Shown: positions 54,858-62,995 of the stretch, piece after piece
Layout of the letters: the number at the start of each line of letters is the position of its first letter
Position numbering within the stretch: position 1 is the stretch's first letter
NCBI RefSeq assembly: GCF_900497695.1
Contig: NZ_UIDD01000004.1
Span: 186,001 to 250,000 of the forward strand
Reading direction: 5' to 3'
From: Pseudomonas wadenswilerensis
GTDB lineage: Bacteria > Pseudomonadota > Gammaproteobacteria > Pseudomonadales > Pseudomonadaceae
Length of the DNA stretch: 64,000 nucleotides
The notes under the pieces: generated by a model
What the model was told of the DNA's origin: nothing
The model's database searches: none
Seen by the model: the letters and a program-made list of their open reading frames with translations, nothing else
Program-made: the position numbers and the translations under genes

Positions 54858-55130
54858 TGGGGTTTCCTTAATCCATGCGCATGGCATCATTTTGCCATCA
54901 AACTTGGCAATCCACTATCGGCCGTCAACAGGACTTCTCCAGCTCCGCGAGGGTGCTTTTTTGCACCCGGAGCAGGTTGGCTACCTGCCGTCACTGTATC
55001 GGTTGCCCGGCCTCGCGACTTTAATCCGTGGGAACGAGTTTCCCAACGTTTGATGTTAGCGCGCTCTGCGTGCGCGGCAAGATACACGGCGCGTGAATAG
55101 GATGAAAAATGTTGCAGCGAAGGCGCCCAT
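54858..55130. other. bifA-sodB intergenic leader
   Basis: About 270 bases without a credible gene. It holds a GGGTGC-T6-GCACCC hairpin at 54951-54968 and, on the minus strand, TTGACG followed by GCCGATAG at 54915-54922. The latter resembles a sigma-28 -10 but lacks a matching -35. The long bifA leader could be regulatory; I see no known riboswitch. Confidence 0.4.
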
Positions 55131-55158
55131 AAAAAAGCCCACCGCTAGGGTGGGCTTT
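55131..55158 (-). terminator. Rho-independent terminator after sodB
   Basis: GCCCACC and GGTGGGC around a five-base loop, with A6 on one side and T4 on the other; in the sodB direction it ends in six T. Confidence 0.88.
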
Positions 55159-55202
55159 TCGGTCGCTCGATACCTTGTGCAACGTATCGATCAGCAGCCG
55201 GC

Positions 55203-55799
55203 TCAGGCAGTGAAGGTCTTGCCTTCGAACTGCTCGGCCACGAACTTCCAGTTGACCAGGTTCCAGAACGCCTCGACGTACTTCGGACGCAGGTTGCGGT
55301 AGTCGATGTAGTAGGCGTGTTCCCAGACGTCGCAGGTCAGCAGCGGGGTGTCGCCGCTGGTCAGCGGGTTGCCGGCGCCGATGGTGCTGGCCAGGGCCAG
55401 GGAACCGTCGGCTTTTTTCACCAGCCAGCCCCAACCGGAACCGAAGGTGCCGACCGAAGTCTTGGTGAACTCTTCCTTGAACTTGTCGAAGGAACCGAAC
55501 GCGGCGTTGATGGCTTCAGCCAGGGCGCCGGTTGGTTGGCCGCCAGCGTTTGGCGCCAGGCAGTTCCAGTAGAAGGTGTGGTTCCAGACCTGAGCGGCGT
55601 TGTTGAAGATACCGCCCGAGGAGGTCTTGACGATCTCTTCCAGGGTTTTGCCTTCGAACTCGGTGCCTGGCACCAGGTTGTTCAGGTTCACGACATAGGT
55701 GTTGTGGTGCTTGTCGTGGTGGTATTCCAGGGTTTCCTTGGAAATGTGCGGCTGCAGGGCGTCGTGGGCGTAAGGCAGCGGCGGCAATTCAAAAGCCAT
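55203..55799 (-). CDS. sodB: Iron superoxide dismutase
   Basis: 198 residues, cytoplasmic. Metal ligands lie in [18 protein letters not shown] and [23 protein letters not shown] and the glycine-rich GSGWGWLV fit the iron type. The start ATG 55799 follows TTAGGAGAA; the longer frame upstream is a read-through of the leader. In pseudomonads sodB is kept on by iron through Fur-controlled small RNAs. Ends in a strong terminator. Confidence 0.97.
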   Translation of the reverse strand: MAFELPPLPYAHDALQPHISKETLEYHHDKHHNTYVVNLNNLVPGTEFEGKTLEEIVKTSSGGIFNNAAQVWNHTFYWNCLAPNAGGQPTGALAEAINAAFGSFDKFKEEFTKTSVGTFGSGWGWLVKKADGSLALASTIGAGNPLTSGDTPLLTCDVWEHAYYIDYRNLRPKYVEAFWNLVNWKFVAEQFEGKTFTA

Positions 55800-55899
55800 G
55801 GTGATTCTCCTAATCAGGTCTGTTGCGGTGAGCGCAAGGCCGATCACGGGCGGCCGGTGTGCGTCGGCGAGTTTGTACTCTTTGCGACGCAAGGGCTGG

Positions 55900-55928
55900 A
55901 TCATAGCACCGGGCCCGGTGCTTAACCA
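55900..55928 (-). promoter_or_regulatory. candidate sodB promoter with a palindromic spacer
   Basis: On the minus strand, TGGTTA (55923-55928), a 17-base spacer and TATGAT (55900-55905). The spacer is filled by GCACCGGGCCCGGTGC, a perfect 16-base palindrome (18 with the flanking A/T). The -10 is good, the -35 weak. Confidence 0.5.
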
Positions 55929-55988
55929 CGCAACAAGTGTACGGGAAAGAGGTTCCAGAGCCTTTGCCGGTGCCGGACGAGCGGTGCC

Positions 55989-56588
55989 TCAGGTAAAGAT
56001 CAACTGTGCCGCCACGGCAAACATCATCACCGCCACCATCAGGTCGAGCAGCCGCCAGGTGCCTGGGCGCGCCAGCCACGGTGCCAGCCAGGCGGCGCCC
56101 AGGGCCAGGGTGAAGAACCACAGCAGCGAGGCGCTGGCGGCACCGGCCACGTAGGCGCCGGGCACGGTTTGCTGGGCACCCAGGGAGCCGATCAACAATA
56201 CGGTATCGAGGTACACATGCGGGTTGAGCAGGGTCACCGCCAGGGCGCTGAGCAGCACCGCCCGGCGCGAGCGCAGGCCCTGGCCCTCACCCTGATGCAG
56301 GCTCTGTTGCGAGCAGGCGCGCAGCAGGGCCTTGCCGCCGTACCAGATCAGAAACACCGCGCCGCCCCAGCGCGCCACTGCCAGCAGGGTCGGGTTCTGC
56401 GCCAGCACCGTGGCCAGGCCGAATACCCCGGCCGCCACCAGGATGGCATCGCAGACCACGCACAGCGCCGCCACCGGCAGGTGATGTTCACGGCGCAGGC
56501 TTTGCGCCAGGACAAAGGCGTTTTGTGTGCCGATCGCCATGATCAGGCCGAAGGCGACCAGCAGGCCGTTCAGGTAGCTTTGCCACAT
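55989..56588 (-). CDS. argO: LysE/ArgO-family amino acid exporter
   Basis: 199 residues, about six helices; GTQNAFVLAQSLRREH is the family signature and LNPHVYLDTVLLIG the matching second-half motif. Exports arginine or lysine. ATG 56588 is chosen over an upstream in-frame start that lies within the argP promoter region. Divergent from argP, its expected activator, with a 121-base intergenic region. Confidence 0.9.
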   Translation of the reverse strand: MWQSYLNGLLVAFGLIMAIGTQNAFVLAQSLRREHHLPVAALCVVCDAILVAAGVFGLATVLAQNPTLLAVARWGGAVFLIWYGGKALLRACSQQSLHQGEGQGLRSRRAVLLSALAVTLLNPHVYLDTVLLIGSLGAQQTVPGAYVAGAASASLLWFFTLALGAAWLAPWLARPGTWRLLDLMVAVMMFAVAAQLIFT

Positions 56589-56709
56589 AGGGAAGACTCC
56601 ACAGACACCCGCAGGGCGCGGGCGCAAACACAAAGAAGATGCTGGCCATTGTGGGGATTTCATCTGTATAAGAAAAACAAATAAAGCTGATCAGGCATTA
56701 GGAAAAATA

Positions 56710-57600
56710 ATGTTCGATTACAAACTGCTTTCAGCCCTCGCTGCCGTTGTCGAGCAGGCCGGCTTCGAGCGCGCCGCCCAGGTGCTGGGTTTGTCGCAGT
56801 CGGCGATTTCCCAGCGCATCAAGCTGCTCGAGGCGCGGGTCGGCCAGCCGGTGCTGGTGCGCGCCAATCCGCCGAGCCCCACCGATGTCGGCCGGCGCTT
56901 GCTCAACCATGTACAGCAGGTGCGCCTGCTCGAACGCGACCTGCAAAGTCAGGTGCCGGCGCTGGACGAGGAGGGCATGCCCGAGCGTTTGCGCATTGCC
57001 CTGAACGCCGACAGCCTGGCGACCTGGTGGGCAGGAGCGGTGGGTGAGTTTTGTGCCGATCAGCAAGTGCTGCTGGACCTGGTCGTGGAAGATCAGGAAG
57101 TCGGCCTCAAGCGCATGCGCGCCGGTGAAGTGGCCGCCTGCCTGTGTGGCAGCGAACGCCCGGTGGCAGGCGCACGCAGCCTGTTGCTCGGCGCCATGCG
57201 CTATCGGGCCCTGGCCAGCCCGGCGTTCATGGCCCGCTACTTTCCAGCGGGCTTCGATGCCGCCCGCTTGTCGCGCACCCCGGCGCTGGTGTTCGGACCG
57301 GATGATTTTCTCCAGCATCGTTACCTGGCTTCCCTGGGTATTCAGGACGGTTTCCTTCATCACCTGTGTCCCTCATCCGAAGGCTTTTTGCGCATGACCG
57401 AGGCAGGCCTGGGTTGGGGCCTGGTGCCGGAACTGCAGGTACGCGATCAGCTGGCCAGCGGGCGTCTGGTAGAAATATCAGCGGATAAACCCATCGACGT
57501 GCCCTTGTACTGGCATCATTGGCGCAATGGCGGGCAGTTGCTCGGCCAACTGACGGAACACCTGCGCCTCACAGCCGGGCAGTGGCTGGTGCCCTTGTAG
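56710..57600 (+). CDS. argP: LysR-type regulator ArgP (IciA)
   Basis: 296 residues. N-terminal winged HTH with RAAQVLGLSQSAISQRIKLLE, then the LysR effector domain. The set MFDYKLLSALAAVVEQAGFE / QPVLVRANPP is typical of ArgP, which senses lysine and arginine and turns on argO. Placement head-to-head with argO supports this. Confidence 0.93.
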   Translation: MFDYKLLSALAAVVEQAGFERAAQVLGLSQSAISQRIKLLEARVGQPVLVRANPPSPTDVGRRLLNHVQQVRLLERDLQSQVPALDEEGMPERLRIALNADSLATWWAGAVGEFCADQQVLLDLVVEDQEVGLKRMRAGEVAACLCGSERPVAGARSLLLGAMRYRALASPAFMARYFPAGFDAARLSRTPALVFGPDDFLQHRYLASLGIQDGFLHHLCPSSEGFLRMTEAGLGWGLVPELQVRDQLASGRLVEISADKPIDVPLYWHHWRNGGQLLGQLTEHLRLTAGQWLVPL

Positions 57601-57652
57601 GCCCTGGCGGCGTCAGCAGTATCTGAAAAACCTGTTTTAGGCGGAGTGCTAC

Positions 57653-58657
57653 ATGCGAATTCTGGTCACCGGCGCGAGCGGCTTCATTGGCGGGCGCTTT
57701 GCGCGCTTTGCCCTGGAGCAGGGCTTTGACGTTCGGGTCAACGGCCGACGCGCCGAAGGCGTCGAGCACCTGGTGCGGCGCGGCGCGCAGTTCATCCCGG
57801 GTGACCTGAACGACCCGGACCTGGCCCGGCGCCTGTGCCAGGGCGTCGAGGCGGTGGTGCATTGTGCCGGTGCGGTGGGTAACTGGGGGCGATACCAGGA
57901 CTTCTATCAAGGCAACGTGGCGGTCACTGAAAACGTTGTCGAGGCTTGCTTGAAGGAGCATGTGCGGCGGTTGGTGCACCTGTCGTCGCCATCGATCTAC
58001 TTCAATGGCCGCTCGCAGCTGGGTATCACTGAAGACCAGGTGCCGCGGCGCTTCCATGATCATTACGGGGCGACCAAGTACCTGGCCGAGCAGAAGGTCT
58101 TTGGGGCCCAGGAGTTCGGTCTCGAAGTGCTGGCCTTGCGTCCACGCTTCGTCACCGGCGCGGGCGACGTGAGTATCTTCCCGCGCTTGCTGCAGATGCA
58201 GCGCAAGCGGCGCCTGGCAATCATCGGCAATGGCCTGAACAAGGTCGATTTCACCAGCGTGCAGAACCTCAACGAGGCGTTGGTCAGTGCCTTGCTCGCC
58301 GACGAGGCAGCGCTGGGTCAGGCCTACAACATCAGCAATGGTCACCCTTTGCCATTGTGGGATGTGGTCAATTACGTGATGCGGCAAATGCACCTTCCGC
58401 AGGTCACCCGCTACCGTTCCTACGGCCTCGCCTACAGCCTTGCCGCCTTGAACGAAGGCGCCTGCCTGCTCTGGCCGGGCCGCCCGCAACCGACCCTGTC
58501 GCGCCTGGGGATGCAGGTGATGAGCAAGGACTTCACCCTCGACATCAGCCGCGCCCGGCAGTTTCTTGATTACCGCCCCAGCGTCAGCCTGTGGTCGGCG
58601 CTGGATGAGTTCTGCGGCTGGTGGAAAGCCCAGGACCTTCCGTCCGGCAAGGACTGA
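57653..58657 (+). CDS. NAD(P)-dependent extended SDR epimerase/dehydratase
   Basis: 334 residues. Rossmann motif TGASGFIGG (7-15) and catalytic Tyr-x-x-x-Lys YGATK near residue 144, with the preceding SSPSIYF segment. The 3-beta-HSD/NSDHL-like C-terminal half is complete. Substrate unknown: sugar nucleotide, sterol-like or aldehyde. GGCGGAGTG precedes ATG. Single gene after argP. Confidence 0.87.
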   Translation: MRILVTGASGFIGGRFARFALEQGFDVRVNGRRAEGVEHLVRRGAQFIPGDLNDPDLARRLCQGVEAVVHCAGAVGNWGRYQDFYQGNVAVTENVVEACLKEHVRRLVHLSSPSIYFNGRSQLGITEDQVPRRFHDHYGATKYLAEQKVFGAQEFGLEVLALRPRFVTGAGDVSIFPRLLQMQRKRRLAIIGNGLNKVDFTSVQNLNEALVSALLADEAALGQAYNISNGHPLPLWDVVNYVMRQMHLPQVTRYRSYGLAYSLAALNEGACLLWPGRPQPTLSRLGMQVMSKDFTLDISRARQFLDYRPSVSLWSALDEFCGWWKAQDLPSGKD

Positions 58658-58744
58658 ACCGGATCAAGGCTTTGCGGTCGATCAGTGCGCTGATCAGGCT
58701 TTATACTACTGACCATTTGCTATCACCGTGGTTGAAGGGATCCC

Positions 58745-59587
58745 ATGCGTAACGATGCTCCAGATGATTTCGATAACGTGCCGACCTTGACCGCCGGTAG
58801 CCGTGATGACGATGATTTCGTACCGGTAGCGGGTGCGCGACGTGGCCATGCATCGGCTCCGCGCGCTGTACCGAAGGCGGCAAATACTGGCCCGCTGTGG
58901 GCATTGCTCGGCGCCTCGTTCATTGCCCTGGCCGGCCTTGGCTGGTGGAGTTTTCAACAGATTTCCCTGATGGAGCAGCAACTGGTTGCCACCCAGGAGA
59001 GCTTTGCCCGCATCAGTGAAGACGCGGCGGGGCGCCTGCAGGCGATCAGCGGTAAGGTTGCGGCCAGCGAGACCAGCGTCAGCACCGACAGCGAAGCCCT
59101 GAAGCTGCAGATCAAGCAACTGCAGGCGAGCCTGACCGAGCAGGGTAAGCAACAGCAAGGTGTGGCCGGGCAGACCGGCGATCTGGGCAAACGCCTGGAG
59201 CTGGTACTGGCTCAGGCCAGTGAGCAACAGGCGGCCAATGCCAAGTTGCAGGAACAACTGCAGGCTCAGCTCAAGCGGGTGAACGACGAGCTGGCCGCAT
59301 TGAAGACGGCCCAGGTGGATGGCGGCAAGCTTGATGGTGAGCTCAAGAGCCTGAACGCTGAGGTGACGGCGTTGAAGAAGCAGGGCAACCCGACGGCGGC
59401 GATCCAGCGCCTGGAGCAGGACCTGATCGTGCTCAAGAGCGAGCAGGAGAACCGCCCGGCGCCTGCGGCCAGTGGCGGTGCGTCAACGGCGGAGTTCGAT
59501 GCGTTTCGTGGCCAGGTGACTCGAAACATCAATACCTTGCAAAGCCAGGTGCAGAACCTGCAACAGCAGATCAACGCCCGGCCTTGA
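58745..59587 (+). CDS. Membrane-anchored coiled-coil protein of unknown function
   Basis: 280 residues. Acidic/disordered cytoplasmic N-terminus (1-48; DDFDNVPTL, DDDDFVPV), one membrane helix at about 50-70 (LWALLGASFIALAGLGWW), then a long heptad-rich coiled coil (72-235) rich in Gln/Lys/Glu/Ala, an Ala-rich linker, and a second short coil (TRNINTLQSQVQNLQQQI) at the C-terminus. The topology is like a tethered periplasmic rod. No enzyme motif. A TATACT at 58702-58707 could be its -10. Confidence 0.78.
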   Translation: MRNDAPDDFDNVPTLTAGSRDDDDFVPVAGARRGHASAPRAVPKAANTGPLWALLGASFIALAGLGWWSFQQISLMEQQLVATQESFARISEDAAGRLQAISGKVAASETSVSTDSEALKLQIKQLQASLTEQGKQQQGVAGQTGDLGKRLELVLAQASEQQAANAKLQEQLQAQLKRVNDELAALKTAQVDGGKLDGELKSLNAEVTALKKQGNPTAAIQRLEQDLIVLKSEQENRPAPAASGGASTAEFDAFRGQVTRNINTLQSQVQNLQQQINARP

Positions 59588-59611
59588 TCGGCGCTAAACA
59601 GGGTCGCTGTT

Positions 59612-59698
59612 GCGGCCCATCGCCGGCAAGGCCAGCTCCCACACTGGATCTGCTTGCAGCGGACTTTGTGGGAGCTGGCCTTGCCGGCGATGGGCTGC
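59612..59698. repeat. REP palindrome (GGGAGCTGGC type), long
   Basis: GCGGCCCATCGCCGGCAAGG... (59612-59643) and its near-exact inverse (59667-59698) over a 23-base loop. It lies between the convergent coiled-coil gene and xenB. Confidence 0.87.
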
Positions 59699-59714
59699 AA
59701 GGCAGCCCCAAGGT

Positions 59715-60764
59715 TTACATCCGCGGATAATCGATATAACCCACCGGCCCCTTGGCATAGAAGGTCTCCGGGTGCGGCTCGTTCAGCGGTGCATCCGCCG
59801 CCAGCCGCGCCGGCAGGTCCGGGTTGGCAATGAACGGGATACCGAAGGCCACTGCATCGGCTTTGCCACTGGCCAGCGAAGCATTGGCGCTGGCTTTGGT
59901 GAAGCGCTCGTTGACGATGTAAGGGCCGCCAAAGGCTTGCTTGATCAGCGCGCCAATGCTGTCGTCCGCTTCCTTCTCCCGCGAGCAGATAAAGGCAATA
60001 CCGCGCTTGCCCAGTTCCCGGGCCACATAGGTGAAGGTCTCGGCACGGTTGGCATCGCCCATGTCATGGGCATCGGCCCGTGGCGCCAGGTGCACGCCAA
60101 CCCTTTGCGCGCCCCAGACTTCGATCACCGCGTCAGTCACTTCCAGCAGTAGCCGTGCACGGTTCTCCAGCGAACCACCGTACTGGTCATTGCGCTGGTT
60201 GGTGCTGCTCTGCAGGAACTGGTCGATCAGGTAACCGTTGGCGGCATGCACTTCGACGCCATCGAAACCAGCCGCCTTGGCGTTCTCGGCACCGGTGCGG
60301 TAGGCCTCGACGATGTCGGCGATTTCTGCGCTTTCCAGCGCACGCGGGGTCGGGTAGTCGGCCAATGGACGCACCAGGCTGACATGGCCTTTCGGCTGGA
60401 TGGCGCTCGGCGCGACCGGGGCTTCACCATTGAGGTAGCTGGGGTGCGAGATACGCCCCACATGCCACAGCTGCAGGAAAATCCGCCCGCCGGCGCCATG
60501 CACCGCCTTGGTCACGTTGGTCCAGCCACGCACCTGATCGTTCGACCAGATGCCCGGGGTGTCCGGGTAGCCCACGCCCATCGGCGTGACCGAGGTGGCT
60601 TCGCTGAGGATCAGCCCGGCACTGGCCCGTTGTACGTAGTACTCGGCCATCAGTGCGTTGGGCACCCGGCCTTCATCGGCGCGGCAACGGGTCAGCGGGG
60701 CCATGATGATGCGGTTCGGCAGGTCGAGGTCGCCGAGGGTGATCGGATCGAAAAGAGTCGTCAT
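59715..60764 (-). CDS. xenB: Old-yellow-enzyme alkene/xenobiotic reductase XenB
   Basis: FMN-dependent ene-reductase, 349 residues, TIM barrel. MTTLFDPITLGDLDLPNRIIMAPLTR start, the HAANGY motif (substrate-binding His/Asn), and QLWHVGR are diagnostic. XenB of P. fluorescens, known for nitroglycerin and TNT reduction, has the same length as I recall it. Reduces electrophilic alkenes and nitro esters with NADPH. Third gene of arsR-MFS-xenB; 17 bases after the transporter. Confidence 0.9.
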   Translation of the reverse strand: MTTLFDPITLGDLDLPNRIIMAPLTRCRADEGRVPNALMAEYYVQRASAGLILSEATSVTPMGVGYPDTPGIWSNDQVRGWTNVTKAVHGAGGRIFLQLWHVGRISHPSYLNGEAPVAPSAIQPKGHVSLVRPLADYPTPRALESAEIADIVEAYRTGAENAKAAGFDGVEVHAANGYLIDQFLQSSTNQRNDQYGGSLENRARLLLEVTDAVIEVWGAQRVGVHLAPRADAHDMGDANRAETFTYVARELGKRGIAFICSREKEADDSIGALIKQAFGGPYIVNERFTKASANASLASGKADAVAFGIPFIANPDLPARLAADAPLNEPHPETFYAKGPVGYIDYPRM

Positions 60765-60781
60765 ATGTACCTCAAGGCCTA

Positions 60782-61951
60782 TCAGTGAGTGGCAGGTGCC
60801 AGTTCGGCTTTGTTACCGCCCTGGCTGAAAGTGATCAGGGTGACGATCAGCGCCAGTACCGCCAGCGCTGCGGCGGCCAGGGGCACGCGGGTCAGGCCCA
60901 GGCCCTGGGCGATGACGGTGCCGCCGACCCAGGCGCCGAGGGCGTTGCCCAGGTTGAACGCGCCGATGTTCAGGGTCGAGACCAGGTTCGGGGCAGCCTT
61001 GCCGAAGGTCACCACGTTGACCTGCAGGGCGGGGACGGCGGCAAACGCTGCAGTGGCCCAGAGGAACAGGGTGATTTCCGCCGGGATCAGCGCAACGCTG
61101 GTCCAGCTCAGTACGGTAGAGACTACCGCCATGCTGGCGAACACGCCGATCAGGGTGGCGCCCAGGCGCTTGTCGGCAAGCTTGCCACCGAGGATGTTGC
61201 CCAGGGTCAGGCCCACGCCGATCAGCAGCAGGGTCCAGGTCACGCCTCGTGGCGACACCCCGGTAACATCACCCAGCAGCGGCGCGACATAAGTGAACAG
61301 GGCGAACATCGAGGCCGAGAACAGCACGGTCATCGACAGCGACAGCCAGATGCCGGCGCCTTTGAGCGCAGCCAGTTCGGCGCGCATGTCGAGTTTTTCT
61401 TCGTCATGCCGGAACGGCAGGAAGCGGATCAGGCCGATCAAGGCAATCACGCCGATCACGGTTACCGCCCAGAAGGTCGAGCGCCAGCCGTATTCCTGAC
61501 CCAGCGCGGTACCCAGCGGCACACCCAGCACGTTCGCCAGGGTCAGGCCGGTGAACATCAAGGCGACCGCCGAGGCACGGCGGTTGGCCGGCACCAGGCT
61601 TGCCGCCACCACCGAACCGATACCAAAGAAGGCACCGTGGCACAGGGCGGTCACCACCCGGGCGAACATCAGCAGGTTGTAGTCGCTGGCCACCGCACAC
61701 AGCAAGTTGCCGACGATGAACACGCCCATCAGCGCAATCAGCGCCGCTTTGCGCGGCAGGCGCGAGGTGGCCAGGGCCATGAACGGCGCACCGATGGCCA
61801 CGCCCAGGGCGTAACCGGTGACCAGCCAGCCGGCGCCGGGAATCGATACCCCCAGGTCTGCCGCCACATCGGGCAGCAGACCCATGATGACGAACTCGGT
61901 GGTACCGATGGCGAAGGCGCTGAGCGCCAGGATAATCAGCGAAAGGGGCAT
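60782..61951 (-). CDS. MFS transporter, DHA1/AraJ-YdhP type
   Basis: 389 residues, 12 helices. GTTEFVIMGLLPDVAADLGV in helix 1 and motif A-like APFMALATSRLPRKAALIAL. Similar to arabinose-efflux-like proteins and to transporters regulated with reductases. Likely exports a toxic compound whose chemistry is handled by XenB. Starts 13 bases after arsR. Confidence 0.88.
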   Translation of the reverse strand: MPLSLIILALSAFAIGTTEFVIMGLLPDVAADLGVSIPGAGWLVTGYALGVAIGAPFMALATSRLPRKAALIALMGVFIVGNLLCAVASDYNLLMFARVVTALCHGAFFGIGSVVAASLVPANRRASAVALMFTGLTLANVLGVPLGTALGQEYGWRSTFWAVTVIGVIALIGLIRFLPFRHDEEKLDMRAELAALKGAGIWLSLSMTVLFSASMFALFTYVAPLLGDVTGVSPRGVTWTLLLIGVGLTLGNILGGKLADKRLGATLIGVFASMAVVSTVLSWTSVALIPAEITLFLWATAAFAAVPALQVNVVTFGKAAPNLVSTLNIGAFNLGNALGAWVGGTVIAQGLGLTRVPLAAAALAVLALIVTLITFSQGGNKAELAPATH

Positions 61952-61964
61952 TGCAAGGTCCTTG

Positions 61965-62267
61965 TCAGAGCTCTTGGCTCATCTGCTTGAGGAAGGCCTG
62001 GATGGTTTCCTCGTTGCGTTTGAAAAAATGCCACTGGCCAATCTTCTGGCTGCTGATCAGGCCCGCGCGCTGCAAGGTCGCCAGGTGGGCGGAGACGGTC
62101 GACTGCGACAGGCCGCAGCGTTGATCGATCTGCCCGGCACACACACCGTGTTCGGTGCTGTGGTGCTGGTCGGGGAACTGCGCGTCGGGGTCCTTCAGCC
62201 AGTTGAGGATTTCTCGCCGTACTGGGTGGGCCAGGGCTTTTATTATTTCGTCGAGATCGAGAGGCAT
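61965..62267 (-). CDS. ArsR-family repressor, probable electrophile or redox sensor
   Basis: 100 residues, winged HTH (CGLSQSTVSAHLATLQRAGL is the recognition helix region). There is no ELCVCDL metal-binding motif, so it is not an arsenic or zinc sensor of the usual kind. Cys43 and Cys51 lie around the HTH and could sense oxidants or electrophiles, fitting the ene-reductase in the same operon. Likely autoregulates through the palindromes upstream. Confidence 0.85.
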   Translation of the reverse strand: MPLDLDEIIKALAHPVRREILNWLKDPDAQFPDQHHSTEHGVCAGQIDQRCGLSQSTVSAHLATLQRAGLISSQKIGQWHFFKRNEETIQAFLKQMSQEL

Positions 62268-62293
62268 GGTTGGGCTCGTGGTGTGTGTAGCGT

Positions 62294-62394
62294 TATATCG
62301 CGATGGGGCGAAATATAAATCGGTATTTCGCGATATACAAATATGATGTGGTTCTGAGCTCAGCTTGAATCGCTATATCGGGTTATAACGATAT
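62294..62394. promoter_or_regulatory. palindromic ArsR operators between arsR and acpH
   Basis: TATATCGCGA (62294-62303) and its exact inverse TCGCGATATA (62328-62337), with CGAAAT/ATTTCG nested between them. A second palindrome ATATCG-N8-CGATAT lies at 62375-62394. The ATATCG core recurs four times in 100 bases. The first pair covers the arsR promoter area; the second lies about 30 bases before acpH. Confidence 0.65.
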
Positions 62395-62422
62395 GGGTGG
62401 CAGGGTGCTAGAATCCCTCCCC

Positions 62423-62995
62423 ATGAACTACCTCGCACACCTTCATCTCGGCGGTCAGCAGCCTGAGCAATTGCTCGGCAGCCTCTATGGCGATTTCGTC
62501 AAAGGGCCGCTGCAGGGGCGCTTCCCCTTGCCGCTGGAAGCGGCGATCCGTCTGCACCGGCAGATCGATGTCTACACCGACAGCCATCCGCTGGTGCTGG
62601 CGGCGCTGTCGCGCTTTCCGCGGGAGCGGCGGCGTTACGCCGGGATCATCCTCGATGTGTTTTTCGACCATTGCCTGGCCTTGCACTGGCAGGACTATGC
62701 CGAGCAGCCCTTGAGCCAGTTCACCGACCGCGTGTATCGGGTGCTCGCCGCAGAGCCGGCCCTGCCCGGGCGCCTGGCGCAGATTGCACCGTACATGGCC
62801 GCTGATGACTGGCTGGGGTCTTACCGCGATTTTGCGGTGCTTGAACAGGTGTTTCGCGGCATCGCCCGGCGCCTGTCGCGGCCCGAAGGCATGGACGGCG
62901 CGGTGGAGGAGGTGGCGGCGCTGTATGCGCCGTTGCTGGATGACTTTCGCAATTTCTATCCGCAGCTGCAGCGCTTTGCCCGGGCCAATACCTAG
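62423..62995 (+). CDS. acpH: Acyl carrier protein phosphodiesterase (AcpH, DUF479)
   Basis: 190 residues from ATG 62423 (an upstream GTG/ATG frame at 62393 is not needed). HD-like phosphodiesterase with MNYLAHLHLGG, GSLYGDFVKG, HRQIDVYTDSHP and DVFFDHCLALHW, which supply the metal ligands. Removes 4'-phosphopantetheine from holo-ACP. Divergent from arsR, behind one of its operator palindromes; convergent with olsA. Confidence 0.87.
   Translation: MNYLAHLHLGGQQPEQLLGSLYGDFVKGPLQGRFPLPLEAAIRLHRQIDVYTDSHPLVLAALSRFPRERRRYAGIILDVFFDHCLALHWQDYAEQPLSQFTDRVYRVLAAEPALPGRLAQIAPYMAADDWLGSYRDFAVLEQVFRGIARRLSRPEGMDGAVEEVAALYAPLLDDFRNFYPQLQRFARANT

Noticed and set aside
54915..54922. Sigma-28 (FliA) promoter for bifA
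   Set aside because: GCCGATAG resembles the -10, but nothing like TAAAG or TCAAG lies at the required spacing upstream.
54823..55053. A 76-codon forward frame between bifA and sodB
   Set aside because: It starts inside bifA on the opposite strand, has no ribosome site, and its sequence looks random.
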